A stretch of DNA of 12,919 nucleotides, from NCBI GenBank assembly GCA_028866975.1, contig JAGWHG010000018.1, positions 1 to 12,919 of the forward strand, in the 5' to 3' direction. Made by a program: the position numbers and the translations under genes. This DNA comes from Microcaldota archaeon. Lineage in GTDB: Archaea > Micrarchaeota > Micrarchaeia > Micrarchaeales > CABMGC01. Positions 11,124-12,919 of the stretch are shown here, piece by piece. The notes below the pieces were generated by a model. The model saw nothing but the letters and a program-made list of their open reading frames with translations, was not told where the DNA came from and made no database searches. The first letter of the stretch is position 1. Each line of letters begins with the position of its first letter.

Positions 11124-12919
11124 ATGGCAAGGGAAGTCAGGGTAGGCTTCAAGGACTATTTTCTTATTTCCATAATCTATCTTGCGATAGCGCTCGTGAT
11201 GTTCTGGCCGGTGGCGATAAATCCCGCGGGCATGATAACAGGCGGAGTGCCGAACTCGATATTTCAGGGCAGCGGCGATTCTTATCAGAACCTCTGGACA
11301 CTGTGGTGGGTGAATTACGCAATCTTCACGCTGCATGTCACGCCATACTTTACACACCTGCTCTACGCGCCTATAGGCGCTAGCCTCGTGACTGAGACGC
11401 TCTCGCCGTTCGCTGCGCTCTTCAGCCTGCCATTCCAGGCGGTAAGCCTCGGGTTTGCATACAACGTGATATTCTTCTTGGACTTTGTGCTGAGCGGACT
11501 TTTCATGTTTTTGCTCGCAGACCACATCGTCAAGAACAGATACGCTGCATTCATAGCCGGCATTGTTTTTGCCTTCAGCCCGTTCCATCTGATGCACGCA
11601 GGCGTAGGCCATCTCAACTGGGACAGCATACAGTTCCTCCCGCTGTTTGTTCTCCTTCTCCTAAGGATGATTGAGGAGAAAAAGGCGGTCTATGCCGCAG
11701 GTGCTGGAGTGTGCCTTGCGCTCGTCACATTCTTTGGGGATCCGGAGCAGGCGATAATAGCCCTCATGTTCGTTGTGATGTTCCTGCTGCTCAAATTATC
11801 AGATAAGAAGTACAGGGAAAGCGTGCTTAGCGCGCGCTTCGCCATAAATTCGCTTGTCGTCATAGTAGTTGCCGCAGTTATCTGCTCGCCATTCCTTGTG
11901 CCGATCGCCTACGGGATAGCACATGGCGCACTCGCCGCTGCAAACCAGTACAACACGATAAAGTCCTACATGATATCGAGCAATCCCATCCTCTCGTTCT
12001 TCTTGCCGAGCCCTTACAATAACTTCTTCAGCTGGATTTCTGCTAGCTACAGCTCGGTTTACGTGGTCAACCCTACAGAGAGGGTGGCGTACATAGGCTA
12101 TGCGGCCCTAGCTCTTGCCCTCCTTGCGATTTGGGGCGATAGAAATGGCAGGTTCGCCACAACGTTTGCATGGGTTGTGATAGCCCTCTTCTTTGCATGG
12201 CTCTCACTCGGCCCTTATGTACAGCTGGGCAGCTATTCCGACCCGAATTCCGGCTCTGTTCCTGGAATATATCCTGCGATAACTGCAATACCCATTGCAA
12301 ATCTCGTGAGGGAGCCTGCAAGGTTTGAGATGGTTGTGACGCTTGCGCTTGCGATACTTTCAGCGATAGGCCTCAAAGAGCTATTCGCCATCAGAAAGGT
12401 GAAGGACAGCGACGCTGCCAGATATCTGACCATCATCGTGGCGATAATCATGCTGATAGAGTACAACGGCATCCCGATTACGCAGTCTTTCATCAACTCG
12501 TACTTCTTCAACCTCAACATATCGAGCGGCTACAACCTGATTGCACAGAACAGCTCAAACTTTGCGGTCATGATACTTCCGACAATACAAAACATCGGAG
12601 AAAACCCGACGGTATTCCATCCGCAGCTCTATACCGGGCTTTCGATGTACTACCAGACGGTTTTCAGAAAGCCGATAATAGGCGGATACACTTCGAGAGT
12701 CAACTATACGCAGCAGTTGCAGGCGCTGGAAATTCCGATATCAGTATACGGCAGCTTCCTGCAGAGGGGAATAAACTTCGCATACACCTCGCCGGTGCTG
12801 GAGAACTACTCGAATCTTACGCTTTACTGGCTTGGAAGGTACAATGTAGCATATGTCCCTGTGATAAAGGGTGCATACAGCCAGCAGAATGCTACGGTAC
12901 TGGATAATGCGCTGGGCAA
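11124..12919 (+). CDS. Large polytopic membrane protein, GT-C-like, C-terminus outside the window
   Basis: At least 598 residues are visible and the frame is still open at the window end. The first helix (about 13-33) is followed by an outward loop with GSGDSYQNLWTLWWVN (49-64, D52), then YAPIGASLVTETLSPF (81-96). This pattern recurs in a broad, uncharacterised family of multi-membrane proteins that resemble GT-C glycosyltransferases, which use lipid-linked sugars and a loop acidic residue. About a dozen helices follow, including FAGIVFAFSPFHL-like and NLVREPARFEM segments. After about residue 455 the chain becomes a soluble, probably extracytoplasmic, domain with several N-X-S/T sites (NISS, NSS, NYT, NYS, NAT). 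ATG 11124 lies 16 bp after spt4. No sugar or acceptor can be assigned. It may act in surface glycan assembly. Confidence 0.8.
   Translation, partial: MAREVRVGFKDYFLISIIYLAIALVMFWPVAINPAGMITGGVPNSIFQGSGDSYQNLWTLWWVNYAIFTLHVTPYFTHLLYAPIGASLVTETLSPFAALFSLPFQAVSLGFAYNVIFFLDFVLSGLFMFLLADHIVKNRYAAFIAGIVFAFSPFHLMHAGVGHLNWDSIQFLPLFVLLLLRMIEEKKAVYAAGAGVCLALVTFFGDPEQAIIALMFVVMFLLLKLSDKKYRESVLSARFAINSLVVIVVAAVICSPFLVPIAYGIAHGALAAANQYNTIKSYMISSNPILSFFLPSPYNNFFSWISASYSSVYVVNPTERVAYIGYAALALALLAIWGDRNGRFATTFAWVVIALFFAWLSLGPYVQLGSYSDPNSGSVPGIYPAITAIPIANLVREPARFEMVVTLALAILSAIGLKELFAIRKVKDSDAARYLTIIVAIIMLIEYNGIPITQSFINSYFFNLNISSGYNLIAQNSSNFAVMILPTIQNIGENPTVFHPQLYTGLSMYYQTVFRKPIIGGYTSRVNYTQQLQALEIPISVYGSFLQRGINFAYTSPVLENYSNLTLYWLGRYNVAYVPVIKGAYSQQNATVLDNALG

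Noticed and set aside
11067..11629. Minus-strand frames over the start of the large membrane protein gene
   Set aside because: They are antisense to a convincing multi-helix protein, have unnatural composition, and lack start signals.

Overview
This window is archaeal chromosome. The supporting evidence is an archaeal/eukaryal-type prolyl-tRNA synthetase with a C-terminal four-cysteine segment, the adjacent RNA polymerase and elongation genes rpo7 (rpoE) and spt4, an intron-containing tRNA-Trp(CCA), and TATA-like boxes about 25-32 bases from the starts of several transcription units. Gene density is very high: several junctions overlap or are separated by only a few bases, and there are no insertion sequences, CRISPR arrays or rRNA. 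Small genes, many short orphans and minimal spacers would fit a small-genome (DPANN/Micrarchaeota-like) archaeon, but nothing here proves the lineage.

Layout. (1) 1-694, minus: an unrecognised gene cut by the window edge and broken by an apparent one-base frameshift near 265-300. (2) 800-941, minus: tRNA-Trp with a 69-nt intron, sharing a promoter region with the divergent plus-strand operon. (3) 1001-4427, plus: Nudix hydrolase, HAD hydrolase, proline dehydrogenase and ProRS in one tight operon. (4) 7870-4431, minus: a five-gene operon with a VirB4/HerA-type ATPase first, then a 217-aa protein with a possible winged-helix C-terminus, a 145-aa protein with one membrane segment, a 62-aa protein with two and a 91-aa protein with three. 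The last three junctions are ATGA overlaps. This is the best candidate for an undescribed system: it looks like a minimal conjugation/DNA-transfer or secretion module. (5) 8015-8191, plus: a 58-aa orphan, back to back with an IscU-type Fe-S scaffold (8596-8192, minus). (6) 9205-8639, minus, and 9258-9623, plus: a PAP2 phosphatase and an Fcf1-like PIN-domain protein diverging from a single central TATA box. (7) 9681-10283, plus: an orphan with a helical N-terminus and two membrane segments. (8) 10341-12919, plus: rpo7, spt4 and a large GT-C-like multi-membrane protein that runs off the window.

Initiation signals follow a pattern. Genes at the head of a transcription unit mostly have a TATA box about 26-32 bases from the start codon, suggesting leaderless or nearly leaderless mRNAs. 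The two TTG-initiated genes (ProRS and Rpo7) instead carry strong Shine-Dalgarno sequences (GAGGTG and AGGTGAG). No gene-free stretch exceeds 300 bases. The longest protein-free interval, 695-1000, holds the tRNA and two promoters.
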